In this document: positions 50,470-58,998 of the stretch, piece after piece | Numbering within the stretch: position 1 is the stretch's first letter | Layout: each line of letters opens with the position of its first letter | From: Methylibium sp965279545 | GTDB taxonomy: Bacteria > Pseudomonadota > Gammaproteobacteria > Burkholderiales > Burkholderiaceae_C | Direction: 5' to 3' | Length of the DNA stretch: 64,000 nucleotides | NCBI RefSeq assembly: GCF_965279545.1 | Contig: NZ_OZ257250.1 | Coordinates: forward strand, 3,472,001-3,536,000 | Translations under genes and position numbers: made by a program | Notes under the pieces: model-generated | Database searches by the model: none | Seen by the model: only the letters and a program-made list of their open reading frames with translations | What the model was told of the DNA's origin: nothing

Positions 50470-51515
50470 GGCGCCAGCACCTTGCTGGCGCGATCGCCCG
50501 ACATGATCCGGCCCCACAACAGGTTGCGGCGTTCCTCGCTTTCGACGGGCTCCAGCCAGGTCAGGTTGGCGCCGGCCTGGTAGTCGGTGGAGGCCGATGT
50601 CGTGTTGGCCAGCCCCTGCCGGGTCACGAGCACCTGACCGGGCTCGCTTTCGAGCAGGTAGTCGATCCAGGCGGTGGCCAGCGCCGGATCCCTGGCACCG
50701 CGCGTGATCGCCCAGCAGTCCAGCCAGGCCAGCGCCCCTTCCCTGGGAATGGCATAGCCGGCATCGATGCCGGCCGCCTTGATCGCCTGCAGTTGCTGGG
50801 TGCCGTAGTTGGCAAACAGCAGCGCCGCGTGGCGGCGCTTGAACAGGGCCACCGATTCGTCCGGCTGGGTGTAGAAGCCGGCCGCGTTGCGTCGCAGGGC
50901 GATCAGCCGGTCCACGGCCCGCGGCCAGCTCTCGTCGTCCAGCCTGAAGGGCGATTTCAGGCCCAGCAGCTGTGCCGCCAGCGAGAAGTTGTGCGTGCCG
51001 CCGTTGTAGGCGACCACCTTGCCGCGGTAGCGCTCGTCCCACAGGGCGGCGATGGAGTCGGGCGCGCGGCCGACCTGCTGGCGGTCGTAGATCAGGCCCA
51101 TCTCGGCATAGGTGTAGGGAATGGCATAGGCCGTTCCGCCGTGCACCAGGCCGGGGATGGCCGCCAGGTCGCGAAAGCGCGGCAGTTGCCGGGCGAGGTG
51201 GGGCATCGAGGGCGTCGCGATCCCGACCACCAGCCCCTGCCGGATGTAGCGTTGCAGCTCGGCGGTGTTGACCGCGAAGACATCGAAGTCCTGCGCGCCG
51301 TTCCGGCTGATCTTCTGCCACAGGTCGACGTCGGAGTCGACGATGGTGACCTCGGCCCTGCTGCGGGTTCGTTGCTCGAAGGTCTTGACGATGTCCGGGT
51401 CGGCATAGCCCGGCCAGGCCAGCACGCGCAGTGCTTGCGCGGCGCGGGCCGTCGCCGGCGCGATCGCTGAAAGCGCCAGGCAAAACTGTCGGCGGTTGAG
51501 GTGTGCTCGGTTCAT
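50466..51515 (-). CDS. Periplasmic polyamine-type solute-binding protein (PotD/NspS-like)
   Basis: A 349-residue exported binding protein. The signal MNRAHLNRRQFCLALSAIAP has a Tat-like RR, and the body has the PotD pattern: LRVLAWPGYADPDIVKTFEQ, then DVFAVNTAELQRYIRQGLV and AIPYTYAEMGLIYDRQQVGR. No permease or ATPase genes are adjacent, so it is unlikely to serve transport. It is instead coupled by a 4-nt overlap to a membrane diguanylate cyclase, as in the NspS-MbaA polyamine-sensing pair of Vibrio. The ligand is inferred. Confidence 0.87.
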   Translation of the reverse strand: MNRAHLNRRQFCLALSAIAPATARAAQALRVLAWPGYADPDIVKTFEQRTRSRAEVTIVDSDVDLWQKISRNGAQDFDVFAVNTAELQRYIRQGLVVGIATPSMPHLARQLPRFRDLAAIPGLVHGGTAYAIPYTYAEMGLIYDRQQVGRAPDSIAALWDERYRGKVVAYNGGTHNFSLAAQLLGLKSPFRLDDESWPRAVDRLIALRRNAAGFYTQPDESVALFKRRHAALLFANYGTQQLQAIKAAGIDAGYAIPREGALAWLDCWAITRGARDPALATAWIDYLLESEPGQVLVTRQGLANTTSASTDYQAGANLTWLEPVESEERRNLLWGRIMSGDRASKVLAP

Positions 51516-51709
51516 GCGTGGGTCAGGCCCGTGGGCGTGTCGATCCCGGTCCGCGGCGAGCCCGACGGCAGGCACGCCACCGCGCCAGCGTACGCCTGTG
51601 CGCAAAGCGGTCGCGCCTCGCAGGGGCACTGCGCGCGCCACCCCGGCTGGCGGTGGCATCCCGAGGGCCGGTGCGGCCCGATCGTTGTCGATCTGCCGCG
51701 GGCGGCAGC

Positions 51710-52984
51710 CTACGGCCCGAAGCCCGGGCCGCGCCGGCGGTGCCAGGGCGACAGCGTCCGCGCCGCGTCGCGGGCCTCGGTCAACTGGCGCGTGAGCGCC
51801 GACCTGATCAGGCCGCTGAACGGCGGCACGCGCCCGGCCAGCGCCAGCACGGTGCGGCGGACCAGCTTGGGCAGTGCGCGCTCGTCGGTGAACAAGGACA
51901 CGAGCGCGTTGGTGCCCAGGTACATCGGCAGCGTGGCCCGGCGGTGTTCGTGCTCGAAGGCCTGCAGCGTGGACAGCGCACCGATGTCGCGCCCGGCCGA
52001 GTGCGCCGCCGCCAGCTCCCGCGCCAACACCTCCACGCCGTAGAGCCCGAAGTTCCAGCCGTGCGCCGTGACCGGGTGCATGCCGACCGCGGCGTCGCCG
52101 ATCAGCGCGAAGCGCGGTGCGGCGAAGCGATGCGCATAGACGCCGACCAGCGGATAGTGGTGGCGCGCGCCGACCGCGCGCATCGCGCCCAGCCGCCCGC
52201 CCGACTGCAGCTCGATGCGGGCCGCGAACTCCTCGTCCGGCAAGGCCAGCCACTGCGCTGCGAGGTCGCTGCTCACCGTCACGATGGCCGATGCCTGGCG
52301 CTCGTTCAACGGCAGCAGCGCCAGCGAGTTGCCGTAGCGGAAGCACTCCCATGCGATGCCGTCGTGGGGCTGCTCATGGGCCACGCGGCCGACGATCATG
52401 CTGCGACCGAAATCGTGCACCGACGCGCCGATGCCGGCCATGCGCCGCGTCTGCGACAGGCGGCTGTCGGCGGCGACGACCAGCGGGGCGCTCAGGCGCC
52501 GGCCGTCGGCGAGCGTGACCCGGGCGCGGTCGGGGCCCAGCGCCAGCGCAGCGACGCGGGCCTCGCAGGCCAGTTGCACGCCGGGGCGGCTGCGCGCCGC
52601 GGCCAGCGCCGCGCTGCGGATCCGGTGGTTGGGCACCAGCCAGCCCAGCGGCGATGGCGGGCCCCCGTCCTCCTGCACGGCGAAGCGCAGCAACGAAGGG
52701 CTGTTGCCGTCGAGCACGCGGGCTTCGCACAGCGGCGCGACCTCGGCCGGCGACAGGTGCTGCCACAGGCCCAGCGCCTGCATCACGCGCCGGCCACGCT
52801 GCGTCAGCGCGATCTCGCGGCCGTCGGGTGCCGGGGCCTCGAGCGCGGCGAGGGAGCCCTGTTCGAGCAGCTGCACCGACAGGCCGGCGTCGGCCACCGC
52901 GCAGGCCAGCGCCAGGCCGGCCGGGCCGGCGCCGATGATGAGCACGTCCGCATCGGCGCCCCGGGAGGAGTCAGGCAGAACCAC
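51710..52984 (-). CDS. FAD-dependent ubiquinone-type hydroxylase (UbiH/UbiM-like)
   Basis: A 424-residue flavoprotein monooxygenase. FAD motif: ADVLIIGAGPAGLALACAVA; second FAD motif: FALIGDAAVGMHPVTAHGWN; conserved middle segment: ADSRLSQTRRMAGIG. The family hydroxylates ubiquinone precursors (UbiH, UbiF, UbiM). The start is uncertain: GTG 52984 gives 14 residues before the FAD motif and GTG 52945 gives none. An FNR-type box is centred near 53024. By class II spacing, transcription would start at about 52983, so initiation may be leaderless or at the inner GTG. Confidence 0.84.
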   Translation of the reverse strand: MVLPDSSRGADADVLIIGAGPAGLALACAVADAGLSVQLLEQGSLAALEAPAPDGREIALTQRGRRVMQALGLWQHLSPAEVAPLCEARVLDGNSPSLLRFAVQEDGGPPSPLGWLVPNHRIRSAALAAARSRPGVQLACEARVAALALGPDRARVTLADGRRLSAPLVVAADSRLSQTRRMAGIGASVHDFGRSMIVGRVAHEQPHDGIAWECFRYGNSLALLPLNERQASAIVTVSSDLAAQWLALPDEEFAARIELQSGGRLGAMRAVGARHHYPLVGVYAHRFAAPRFALIGDAAVGMHPVTAHGWNFGLYGVEVLARELAAAHSAGRDIGALSTLQAFEHEHRRATLPMYLGTNALVSLFTDERALPKLVRRTVLALAGRVPPFSGLIRSALTRQLTEARDAARTLSPWHRRRGPGFGP

Positions 52985-53017
52985 CAGCGGATGGTGCCCT
53001 GCCGCGGGGGCCGGCCC

Positions 53018-53031
53018 TTGACGCAAGTCAA
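53018..53031 (-). promoter_or_regulatory. FNR/ANR-type site upstream of the FAD hydroxylase gene
   Basis: TTGACGCAAGTCAA, consensus TTGAT-N4-ATCAA with symmetric C/G changes. The -10 position expected for class II activation (52991-52996) reads CACCAT, a poor match, so this promoter is weaker evidence than the two similar sites at 53166 and 55171. Confidence 0.5.
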
Positions 53032-53165
53032 GCGTCCTGCGCCCGTTGCTGCCTAGAGATCGGGCGCCACGACCTGTGGGCCTTGCCGGCGCACTTTCTG
53101 CATGCCGAGGGCAACTGCGTGTCCGGCCGGGCGGCTGGCCTTCGATGCCCAGGCTCCGCCTCCGA

Positions 53166-53206
53166 TTGACCCTGGTCAAACGTCGCCCCCGCCATCTGCC
53201 TAGCAT
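53166..53206 (+). promoter_or_regulatory. FNR/ANR-type class II promoter of the DUF883 gene
   Basis: FNR-type box TTGACCCTGGTCAA at 53166-53179, then 21 nt, then -10-like TAGCAT at 53201-53206. This places the box centre near -41.5 from a start at about 53213-53214, the standard class II FNR geometry. Confidence 0.65.
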
Positions 53207-53270
53207 GGCCCGATCCACAACCCGAACGCCGCGGCGGCCAGCGCTGCGTTCCAACGGCAAGGAATGCACC

Positions 53271-53594
53271 ATGGACCCGACAGCCACACCCCCCGAGCTC
53301 GCCGCCCGCGAACGCCTCGCCCACGGGCTGCAGCAAATGGTCGACGAGGCCAGCCACCTGCTCAAGGACGCGCAGCGCGCCGGCGGCGACCAGCTCAACG
53401 CGACGCGCGACAAGTTCGAGACGCAACTGCGCCGCGCCCGGGCCGAGCTGGGCCGGCTCGAGGACGAGGCGATGTACAAGGCTAGGCGCGCCGCGCGCAA
53501 CACCGACCACGCGGTGCACGAACATCCCTACGCCGCGATGGCGGTCGCCGCCGGGGTGGGGCTGCTGGTCGGCATGCTGATCGCGCGCCGCTGA
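53271..53594 (+). CDS. DUF883 family (ElaB/YqjD-like) membrane-anchored protein
   Basis: A 107-residue protein with a helical Ala/Arg/Glu-rich body (LAARERLAHGLQQMVDEASH and LLKDAQRAGGDQLNATRDKF) and a C-terminal membrane anchor AAMAVAAGVGLLVGMLIARR. ElaB/YqjD proteins bind stationary-phase ribosomes at the inner membrane. The ATG at 53271 follows GGCAAGGAATG, a fair ribosome site. The promoter looks FNR-controlled (site 53166-53206), which suggests expression at low oxygen. Confidence 0.88.
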   Translation: MDPTATPPELAARERLAHGLQQMVDEASHLLKDAQRAGGDQLNATRDKFETQLRRARAELGRLEDEAMYKARRAARNTDHAVHEHPYAAMAVAAGVGLLVGMLIARR

Positions 53595-53619
53595 GCGCGC
53601 GGGGTCTCGCTGCCGCCCC

Positions 53620-55029
53620 TCAGCGTCGGGCGGGCACGCCGGCCGGCAGCACGACCACGCGGCGCAGCTTGCCGCTGGCGCGCTGGTGCAGGGGGGCCGC
53701 GCGGCCGAGCGAAATCTGCGTTCCGGTGACGCCGTGGTGCGCGAGGAACGCCGCCAGCGCGCGCCGCGAACTCTCGAAGGCGGTCCGCGCATCGGTCACC
53801 GCCGCCTCGAAGCGCAGTTCGATCGAGCCGTCCGCTGCGCACAGCACCTGGAACTGGGTGACGTGCGCGCCCTCCTCGATGGCGGTTTCCAGCGCCAGCG
53901 GCAGGATCGTGACCGGACGGCGCCGCGCGTCCCGCAGCCGCAGCGTGTCGTCGGCACGGCCCTGCACCTCGATCAGCGGGAAGGCGCTGCCGCAGTCGCA
54001 GCGCCCGGCCAGCCGGCGCACGCGGTCGCCCAGCTGGTAGCGCAGCAGCGGCTGCGTGTGGTTGGCCAGGTTGGTGAGCAGCGTGGTGTGCGACATGCAG
54101 CCCGCCGGGACCGGCTGCAGGCGCTCGTCGACCGGCTCCAGGACCACCCAGTCGTCGTTCAGGTGCAGGTGGCCGTGCGCGCACTCCCAGGCGATCGTGA
54201 AGAACTCGGAAGCACCGTAGTTGTTGCGCACACTGCAGCCGAAGGCCTCGCGGACCAGCTCGCGCTGCTCGTCCGACAGCTGCTCGCCGCCCATCCACAC
54301 CTCCTTCAGCGTCAGCTGCAGCGCGCCGTCCTGCTGCATCCGCGCCAGCGCCGCGGCGCAGCTCGGGTAGGTGATCAGCACCGTGGGCTGCAGCGCCTGC
54401 AGGTCGCAGGCCACGTCGCGCAGCGGGTCGAGCACCGAGAACACGCGGATCTGCGGCGCCAGTGCGGCAGGCACCAGGCGCCGCAGGCGCTCCATGCTCA
54501 CCAGGCCGGCGAAATGGCCGCCGGTCGCGCCGACGAAGGCGAAGCGCTGGCGCGCGCCCCAGCTGCCGAGCGACGGCTGCGCCGGGCTGGCACCGCGCAG
54601 GCGCAGCGCGTCGATCGCGTCGTAGGCGGCCAGGCTCCGCGCGTCCTGCACGAACAGCCCCGGCTCGCCGCTGGTGCCGGAGCTGGTCCACAGCAGGTAG
54701 TCGCCGAGCCAGGCGTCGGCAATGCGGCCCGGGTCGGCCACGAAGGCCTTCGCGGCGGCGTGGGTGATGCGCCGGTCGGTGGCCCAGTCGTCGAAGTGCT
54801 GCATCAGCTCGGCCTTGCACACCGGCTCGAAGTCGGCGAGCTGCCGGGCGTGCGGCTGACGCCCACGGTAGAACGGCGAGTCGCGCAGCGCGGTGTCGAT
54901 CAGGCTTTGCAGTCGCTGCTCGCGCAGCCGCCGGCCGGCGCCCGCCGGGTCCAGCCCCGCGCACCAGGTCTCGCTCCAGGCCCGCATCCACTGCCAGGCG
55001 TTGAAGGGGGGTGGGGGGTGCGTGGTCAT
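53620..55029 (-). CDS. AMP-dependent ligase, phenylacetate-CoA-ligase-like
   Basis: A 469-residue adenylate-forming enzyme of the PaaK-like group. The phosphate-binding loop is WTSSGTSGEPGLF (about residues 114-126), the A5-like motif is NNYGASEFF (about 256-264), and YQLGDRVRRLAGRCDCGSAF is the hinge region with a CxCG pair. The C-terminal lobe has the catalytic Lys candidate in ASGKLRRVVV. The substrate acid is unknown. The ATG at 55029 begins MTTHPPPPFNAWQWMRAWSE; upstream frame is antisense to the stress-protein leader. It is divergent from the universal stress protein gene. Confidence 0.85.
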   Translation of the reverse strand: MTTHPPPPFNAWQWMRAWSETWCAGLDPAGAGRRLREQRLQSLIDTALRDSPFYRGRQPHARQLADFEPVCKAELMQHFDDWATDRRITHAAAKAFVADPGRIADAWLGDYLLWTSSGTSGEPGLFVQDARSLAAYDAIDALRLRGASPAQPSLGSWGARQRFAFVGATGGHFAGLVSMERLRRLVPAALAPQIRVFSVLDPLRDVACDLQALQPTVLITYPSCAAALARMQQDGALQLTLKEVWMGGEQLSDEQRELVREAFGCSVRNNYGASEFFTIAWECAHGHLHLNDDWVVLEPVDERLQPVPAGCMSHTTLLTNLANHTQPLLRYQLGDRVRRLAGRCDCGSAFPLIEVQGRADDTLRLRDARRRPVTILPLALETAIEEGAHVTQFQVLCAADGSIELRFEAAVTDARTAFESSRRALAAFLAHHGVTGTQISLGRAAPLHQRASGKLRRVVVLPAGVPARR

Positions 55030-55170
55030 GCGGGGGTGGTGCCTGGGTGAGAGCGGGAAGCGCTTCGGCGCCGGGCGGCGCGAGGCACGAGCATGCGCCC
55101 GAGGCGGCAGCGCTGGCAAGGAGGGACGCGCCGGCCCGTTGCTGCACGGCGCCGGCCGCCTGGGGCCCGG

Positions 55171-55211
55171 TTGATCCACGTCAAGCCATGCCCGCCGATC
55201 GGGACTAGCGT
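55171..55211 (+). promoter_or_regulatory. FNR/ANR-type class II promoter of the universal stress protein gene
   Basis: FNR-type box TTGATCCACGTCAA at 55171-55184, then 21 nt, then -10-like TAGCGT at 55206-55211. The spacing is identical to the DUF883 promoter, and the predicted start (about 55219) lies 19 nt before the ATG. Confidence 0.7.
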
Positions 55212-55237
55212 TGAAGCCTCGCATGAGGAGCAAGACG

Positions 55238-56077
55238 ATGAGCGACCTGAAGTCGATCCTGGTTCATCTGGACGATTCGAGCGGCAGCGCGCGGCGCTTG
55301 CAAGCGGCGCAGCGCCTGGCCGCGGCCCACGCGGCGCAGATCGACACGCTGTACGCGGTGATGCCGTCGATGCTGCAGAACCCCTATGCCTTCACCATCG
55401 AAGCGGGCGCAGCCTCGCTGCTGATCGAGGCCGAGAACGAGCAGCGCGAGCGCGCCCGTGCGGCCTTCGAGCAGGAGCGCCGCGCCGCGGGCGGCATGCC
55501 GGGCGTGAAATGGAGCGAGACGCGCGGCGAGCCCGTCAGTGCCTTCGTGCGCCGTGCCTGGGGGGCCGACCTGCTGGTGCTGGGCCAGCACGACCCCGAC
55601 CACACGGTCTATGCCGGCGTGCCGCCGGACTTCACCGCGTCGGTGCTGATCGACAGCGGCAAGCCCGCCCTGGTGCTGCCCTATGTCGACACCGGCCCGA
55701 CGCTCGGCGATACCGTGATCGTGGCGTGGAAGTCCACGCGCGAGTCGGCGCGCGCCGTCACCGCGGCGCTGCCGCTGCTGCAGCGGGCGCTGAGCGTGCA
55801 CGTGATGGCCTGGGACGAAACGCCGGACGCCGACCAGCGCACGCCGCTGGAGATCGAGTCCTTCCTGCAGCGCCACGACGTCACGGCCACGGTGCACCGC
55901 GACGCGCCGCCGACCGGTGGGCTGGGCGAGCTGCTGCTGTCGCAGGCGGCCGACCTGCTGGCCGACCTGCTGGTGATGGGCTGCTACGGCCACGGTCGTG
56001 CGCGCGAATGGGTGCTGGGCGGCGTAACGCGCACCGTGCTGCGCTCGATGACGCTGCCGGTGCTGATGGCCCACTGA
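55238..56077 (+). CDS. Universal stress protein, tandem UspA domains
   Basis: A 279-residue protein with two UspA-like domains. It begins MSDLKSILVHLDDSSGSARR and the second half ends VMGCYGHGRAREWVLGGVTR, TVLRSMTLPVLMAH, which carries the Gx2Gx9G(S/T)-type ATP loop in slightly degenerate form. The ATG at 55238 is preceded by GAGGAG at 55225-55230, so it is preferred to in-frame ATGs upstream. Its promoter has a good FNR-type box, as for anaerobically induced Usp proteins of Pseudomonas. Confidence 0.92.
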   Translation: MSDLKSILVHLDDSSGSARRLQAAQRLAAAHAAQIDTLYAVMPSMLQNPYAFTIEAGAASLLIEAENEQRERARAAFEQERRAAGGMPGVKWSETRGEPVSAFVRRAWGADLLVLGQHDPDHTVYAGVPPDFTASVLIDSGKPALVLPYVDTGPTLGDTVIVAWKSTRESARAVTAALPLLQRALSVHVMAWDETPDADQRTPLEIESFLQRHDVTATVHRDAPPTGGLGELLLSQAADLLADLLVMGCYGHGRAREWVLGGVTRTVLRSMTLPVLMAH

Positions 56078-56110
56078 CCGCAGGCGCCTCGCAAGCCGCC
56101 GGCCCGCCCT

Positions 56111-57409
56111 TCAATTCGATGCGTTCGAATGCAATGCCGCATGAGCGGCGCGCGCCCGCTCCAGCAGCAGCTCGCGTTCGCGCACATTGCGCGTCAGCGC
56201 TGCGGCGCGCTCGAACTCCGTGCGCGCTTCGTCATGGCGGCCCAGCTTGGCCAGCAGGTCGCCGCGCACGCTCGGCAGCCAGTGGTAGCCGGCCAGCGCC
56301 GGACTCGATGCCACGGCGTCGACGACCTCCAGCCCGGCCGCGGGCCCGAAGGCCATGCCGACCGCCACCGCGCGGTTGAGCTCGATCACCGGCGACGGCG
56401 CCACCTGCGCCAGCGCGTCGTAGAGCGCGACGATCAGCGCCCAGTCGGTGTCGGCAGCGCGCGCGGCGCGCGCATGACAGGCGGCCAGTGCGGCCTGCAG
56501 CGCATAGGGACCGCGCATGCCGCCCAGCGCCGTGGCACGCGCCAGCGCGGCGAGGCCGCGGCGGATCAGCAGCGGGTCCCAGCGCGAGCGGTCCTGGTCG
56601 AGCAGCAGCACCGGCCGGCCCTGCGCGTCGACGCGGGCATGGGTGCGCGAGGCCTGGATCTCCATCAGCGCCACCAGGCCATGCACCTCGGGCTCGTCGG
56701 GCGCCAGCCCGGCCAGCACGCGGCCCAGGCGCAGCGCCTCCTCGCACAGCGCCGGGCGCATCCAGTCGTCGCCGGCGGTGGCCGAATAACCCTCGTTGAA
56801 GACGAGGTAGACGACCTCCAGCACCGAGGCCAGGCGCGGCGCGCGCTCCTGGGCCTGCGGCACCTCGAAGGGCACGCGGGCCGCGCTCAGCGTGCGCTTG
56901 GCGCGCACGATGCGCTGCGCGATCGTGGCTTCCGGTGTGAGGAAGGCGCGCGCGATCTCGGGCGTGCTCAAGCCGCCCAGCAGTTTCAGCGTGAGCGCCA
57001 CGCGTGCCTCGGTGCTGAGCACCGGGTGGCAAGCGGTGAAGATCAGCCGCAGCAGGTCGTCGCCGATGTCGTCCTGGCGCGCCGCGTCGAGCGCATCGAC
57101 GAAGTCCGGCACCACGCCGGCCTGCAGCGCATCGAGGTCGTGGCCCAGCTCCTCGTGCTTGCGCGCATGCAGCGCGTCCTGGCGCAGCCGGTCGAGCGCG
57201 CGGTGCTTGGCGGTGGTCATCAGCCAGGCACCGGGCTTGTCGGGCAGGCCGTCGGTGGGCCAGTGTTCGAGCGCGGCGACCAACGCGTCCTGCGCCAGCT
57301 CCTCGGCCAGGCCGACGTCGCGCACCATGCGCGCGACCGCGCCGATGATCTTGGCCGATTCGATGCGCCAGACGGCGTCGATCGCGCGGTGCGTGTCGGT
57401 CGTCGCCAC
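56111..57409 (-). CDS. ECF42-type RNA polymerase sigma factor with C-terminal TPR-like domain
   Basis: A 432-residue protein from GTG 57409. Sigma2 (about residues 15-85; GLAEELAQDALVAALEHWP, WLMTTAKHRALDRLR) and sigma4 (about 120-175; LSTPEIARAFLTPEATIAQR) are followed by a long helical TPR-like extension (about 190-425). This is diagnostic of the ECF42/YlaC-like group, which has no anti-sigma factor but is regulated through the extension. The adjacent DGPF/YCII, VOC and SRPBCC genes are the usual ECF42 partners. It lies 35 nt after the SRPBCC gene. Confidence 0.93.
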   Translation of the reverse strand: MATTDTHRAIDAVWRIESAKIIGAVARMVRDVGLAEELAQDALVAALEHWPTDGLPDKPGAWLMTTAKHRALDRLRQDALHARKHEELGHDLDALQAGVVPDFVDALDAARQDDIGDDLLRLIFTACHPVLSTEARVALTLKLLGGLSTPEIARAFLTPEATIAQRIVRAKRTLSAARVPFEVPQAQERAPRLASVLEVVYLVFNEGYSATAGDDWMRPALCEEALRLGRVLAGLAPDEPEVHGLVALMEIQASRTHARVDAQGRPVLLLDQDRSRWDPLLIRRGLAALARATALGGMRGPYALQAALAACHARAARAADTDWALIVALYDALAQVAPSPVIELNRAVAVGMAFGPAAGLEVVDAVASSPALAGYHWLPSVRGDLLAKLGRHDEARTEFERAAALTRNVRERELLLERARAAHAALHSNASN

Positions 57410-57444
57410 CGGTCGCCGCCGCTCAAGCCGCGCTCGCGGGATGC

Positions 57445-57972
57445 TCAGCGCGCCTCGGCCGCGGCCTTCAGGTTCACGAGGCCGGCCTCGAAGTCGCGGC
57501 CGACCATGCGGTCCATGCTGAAGAACACGCCCATCAGCTTCGACACGAAGGTGGCGGGGCCGTGCATCGCCCAGGTGACGGTGGTGCCGCCGCCGTCCGG
57601 GCGCAGCGCGAACTCGGCGGTGTTGTGGGCCGTGAAGGGCTGCTCGAAGTCGAGCGCGATCGTCACGTGCGTCGGCGCCGCGGTGTCGGTGATCTTCATG
57701 CTGCCGACACCGACCTCCTTGCTCTCCCAGGCGTAGAAGGCGCCGGGGCCGCGTGTCACATCGCCATAGCGCTGCTTGATCGCCGGGTCCTTGCGCGCGT
57801 AGGGGTTCCAGGTGTTGAAGCCTTTCAGGTCCTCGATCAGCGCGAACACGCGCTCGGGCGGCGCCTCGATGCGCAGGCTGCGCTCGACGCGGAACTGGTC
57901 GGGCCGCGTCGCCGCGTAGAGGAGCAGCAGCGCCAGCGCGGCCAGCACGGCGAGGGCGAGGGTCTTGAACAT
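57445..57972 (-). CDS. SRPBCC-family (polyketide cyclase-like) protein
   Basis: A 175-residue protein with an N-terminal membrane or signal segment (MFKTLALAVLAALALLLLYA) and a START/SRPBCC hydrophobic-pocket domain (about 33-170; VERSLRIEAPPERVFALIED, then MGVFFSMDRMVGRDFEAGLV). It may bind a small hydrophobic ligand. It lies between the first DGPF gene (23 nt gap) and the sigma factor, in one operon. Confidence 0.88.
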   Translation of the reverse strand: MFKTLALAVLAALALLLLYAATRPDQFRVERSLRIEAPPERVFALIEDLKGFNTWNPYARKDPAIKQRYGDVTRGPGAFYAWESKEVGVGSMKITDTAAPTHVTIALDFEQPFTAHNTAEFALRPDGGGTTVTWAMHGPATFVSKLMGVFFSMDRMVGRDFEAGLVNLKAAAEAR

Positions 57973-57995
57973 GTCGGTCTCCTAAGGGGGTGGGC

Positions 57996-58412
57996 TCAGC
58001 CTTGCGGGGCCAGCAGTTCGCGCAAGCGCTCGACCGACTCGCCGGGCGGGAAGTCGTCCAGCTCGTAGAGCGGGCGCACGTCGATCTCGCCGTCGGCCAG
58101 TTCGCCCATCGGCGCCGGAAAGCGCCGCGCCCATTCCATCGCCTCTTCCCTCGAGCGGGTCTGGATCAGCGTGTAGCCGGCGACCAACTCCTTGGCCTCG
58201 GCGAACGGGCCGTCGATGACCGTGCGCGTGCCGCCGGCGTAGCGGATGCGCCAGCCCTTGCTGCTGGGTTGCAGGCCGGCGCCGTCGAGCAGCACGCCGG
58301 CCCGGGCGAGCTCCTCGTGGTAGGTCGCCATCGCGGCCATCAGGCGGTCGTCTTCGGGCATCACGCCCGCTTCGGTGTCGGGCGTGGCCCGCACCATGAT
58401 CATGAATCGCAT
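57996..58412 (-). CDS. YCII/DGPF-domain protein 1
   Basis: A 138-residue protein with the YCII fold and the diagnostic motif IDGPFAEAKELVAGYTLIQT (about residues 66-85). It begins MRFMIMVRATPDTEAGVMPE. YCII-like proteins are found as partners of ECF42 sigma factors; their catalytic role is unclear. The upstream region carries a predicted ECF42-type promoter at 58468-58494, about 56-82 nt before the ATG. Confidence 0.92.
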   Translation of the reverse strand: MRFMIMVRATPDTEAGVMPEDDRLMAAMATYHEELARAGVLLDGAGLQPSSKGWRIRYAGGTRTVIDGPFAEAKELVAGYTLIQTRSREEAMEWARRFPAPMGELADGEIDVRPLYELDDFPPGESVERLRELLAPQG

Positions 58413-58467
58413 CGCAGTGCTCCTGGTCGTGGTGGAGAAGAGAGCCTTTCGGGGCCCTTGTCGGTAC

Positions 58468-58494
58468 GACGAGCGGCGCGCGGCCGGATCGACA
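58468..58494 (-). promoter_or_regulatory. Predicted ECF42-type promoter of YCII gene 1
   Basis: On the minus strand TGTCGA (58494-58489) is separated by 17 nt from CGTC (58471-58468). TGTCGA at -35 and CG(A/T)C at -10 is the motif reported for ECF42 sigma factors. It would serve YCII 1, SRPBCC and the sigma factor itself. Confidence 0.7.
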
Positions 58495-58537
58495 GCCGCG
58501 GCTCCGGATCGCGGAAAAAACTTCCCGACGCGCGGAC

Positions 58538-58894
58538 TCAGGGGTCCGGCTCGTAGCAGGGCCCGACCTGCCGCACCTCGACCGTGCACCACTCGGCGGC
58601 CGGGCAGGTGGCGGCGATCGCCAGCGCTTCCTCGCGCGTGGCCACATTCAGCAGGAAGAAGCCGCCGACCATTTCCTTCGCTTCGGCGAAAGGCCCGTCG
58701 GTCAGCTGGGTGCGGCCCTCGCGCACCTGCAGGCGCACGCCCCGGGAGGCGAGCGAGTTGCTCGCCTCGAGCACCCCGCGTGCCTGCAGGCCGGCGGTGA
58801 ACTGCAGCATGCGCTCATAGACCTGCTGCCCGGCCTCGACGCCGCGCTCGCGGCGCTGGCCGGTGGGTTCGACGATCAGCAACATGTAGGACAT
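58538..58894 (-). CDS. YCII/DGPF-domain protein 2
   Basis: A 118-residue protein beginning MSYMLLIVEPTGQRRERGVE with the YCII motif TDGPFAEAKEMVGGFFLLNV (about residues 65-84). It is a paralogue of the gene at 57996-58412, with which it shares the family core. No ECF42-type motif was found directly upstream, so it is probably transcribed from the promoter in front of the VOC gene. Confidence 0.91.
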   Translation of the reverse strand: MSYMLLIVEPTGQRRERGVEAGQQVYERMLQFTAGLQARGVLEASNSLASRGVRLQVREGRTQLTDGPFAEAKEMVGGFFLLNVATREEALAIAATCPAAEWCTVEVRQVGPCYEPDP

Positions 58895-58998
58895 TTCGGC
58901 TCCACGTCACCCGCCCCCCGCGCCCGACGGGGCGCGACGGCGTGACCGGTGCCGATTCTGCGTCCGCCGCGTGACTTGCGAAGCGCCGGGCGACCGTA

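Noticed and set aside
48691..50583. Open frame of 630 codons on the plus strand
   Set aside because: Antisense to the diguanylate cyclase; His/Val/Gln-rich shadow composition.
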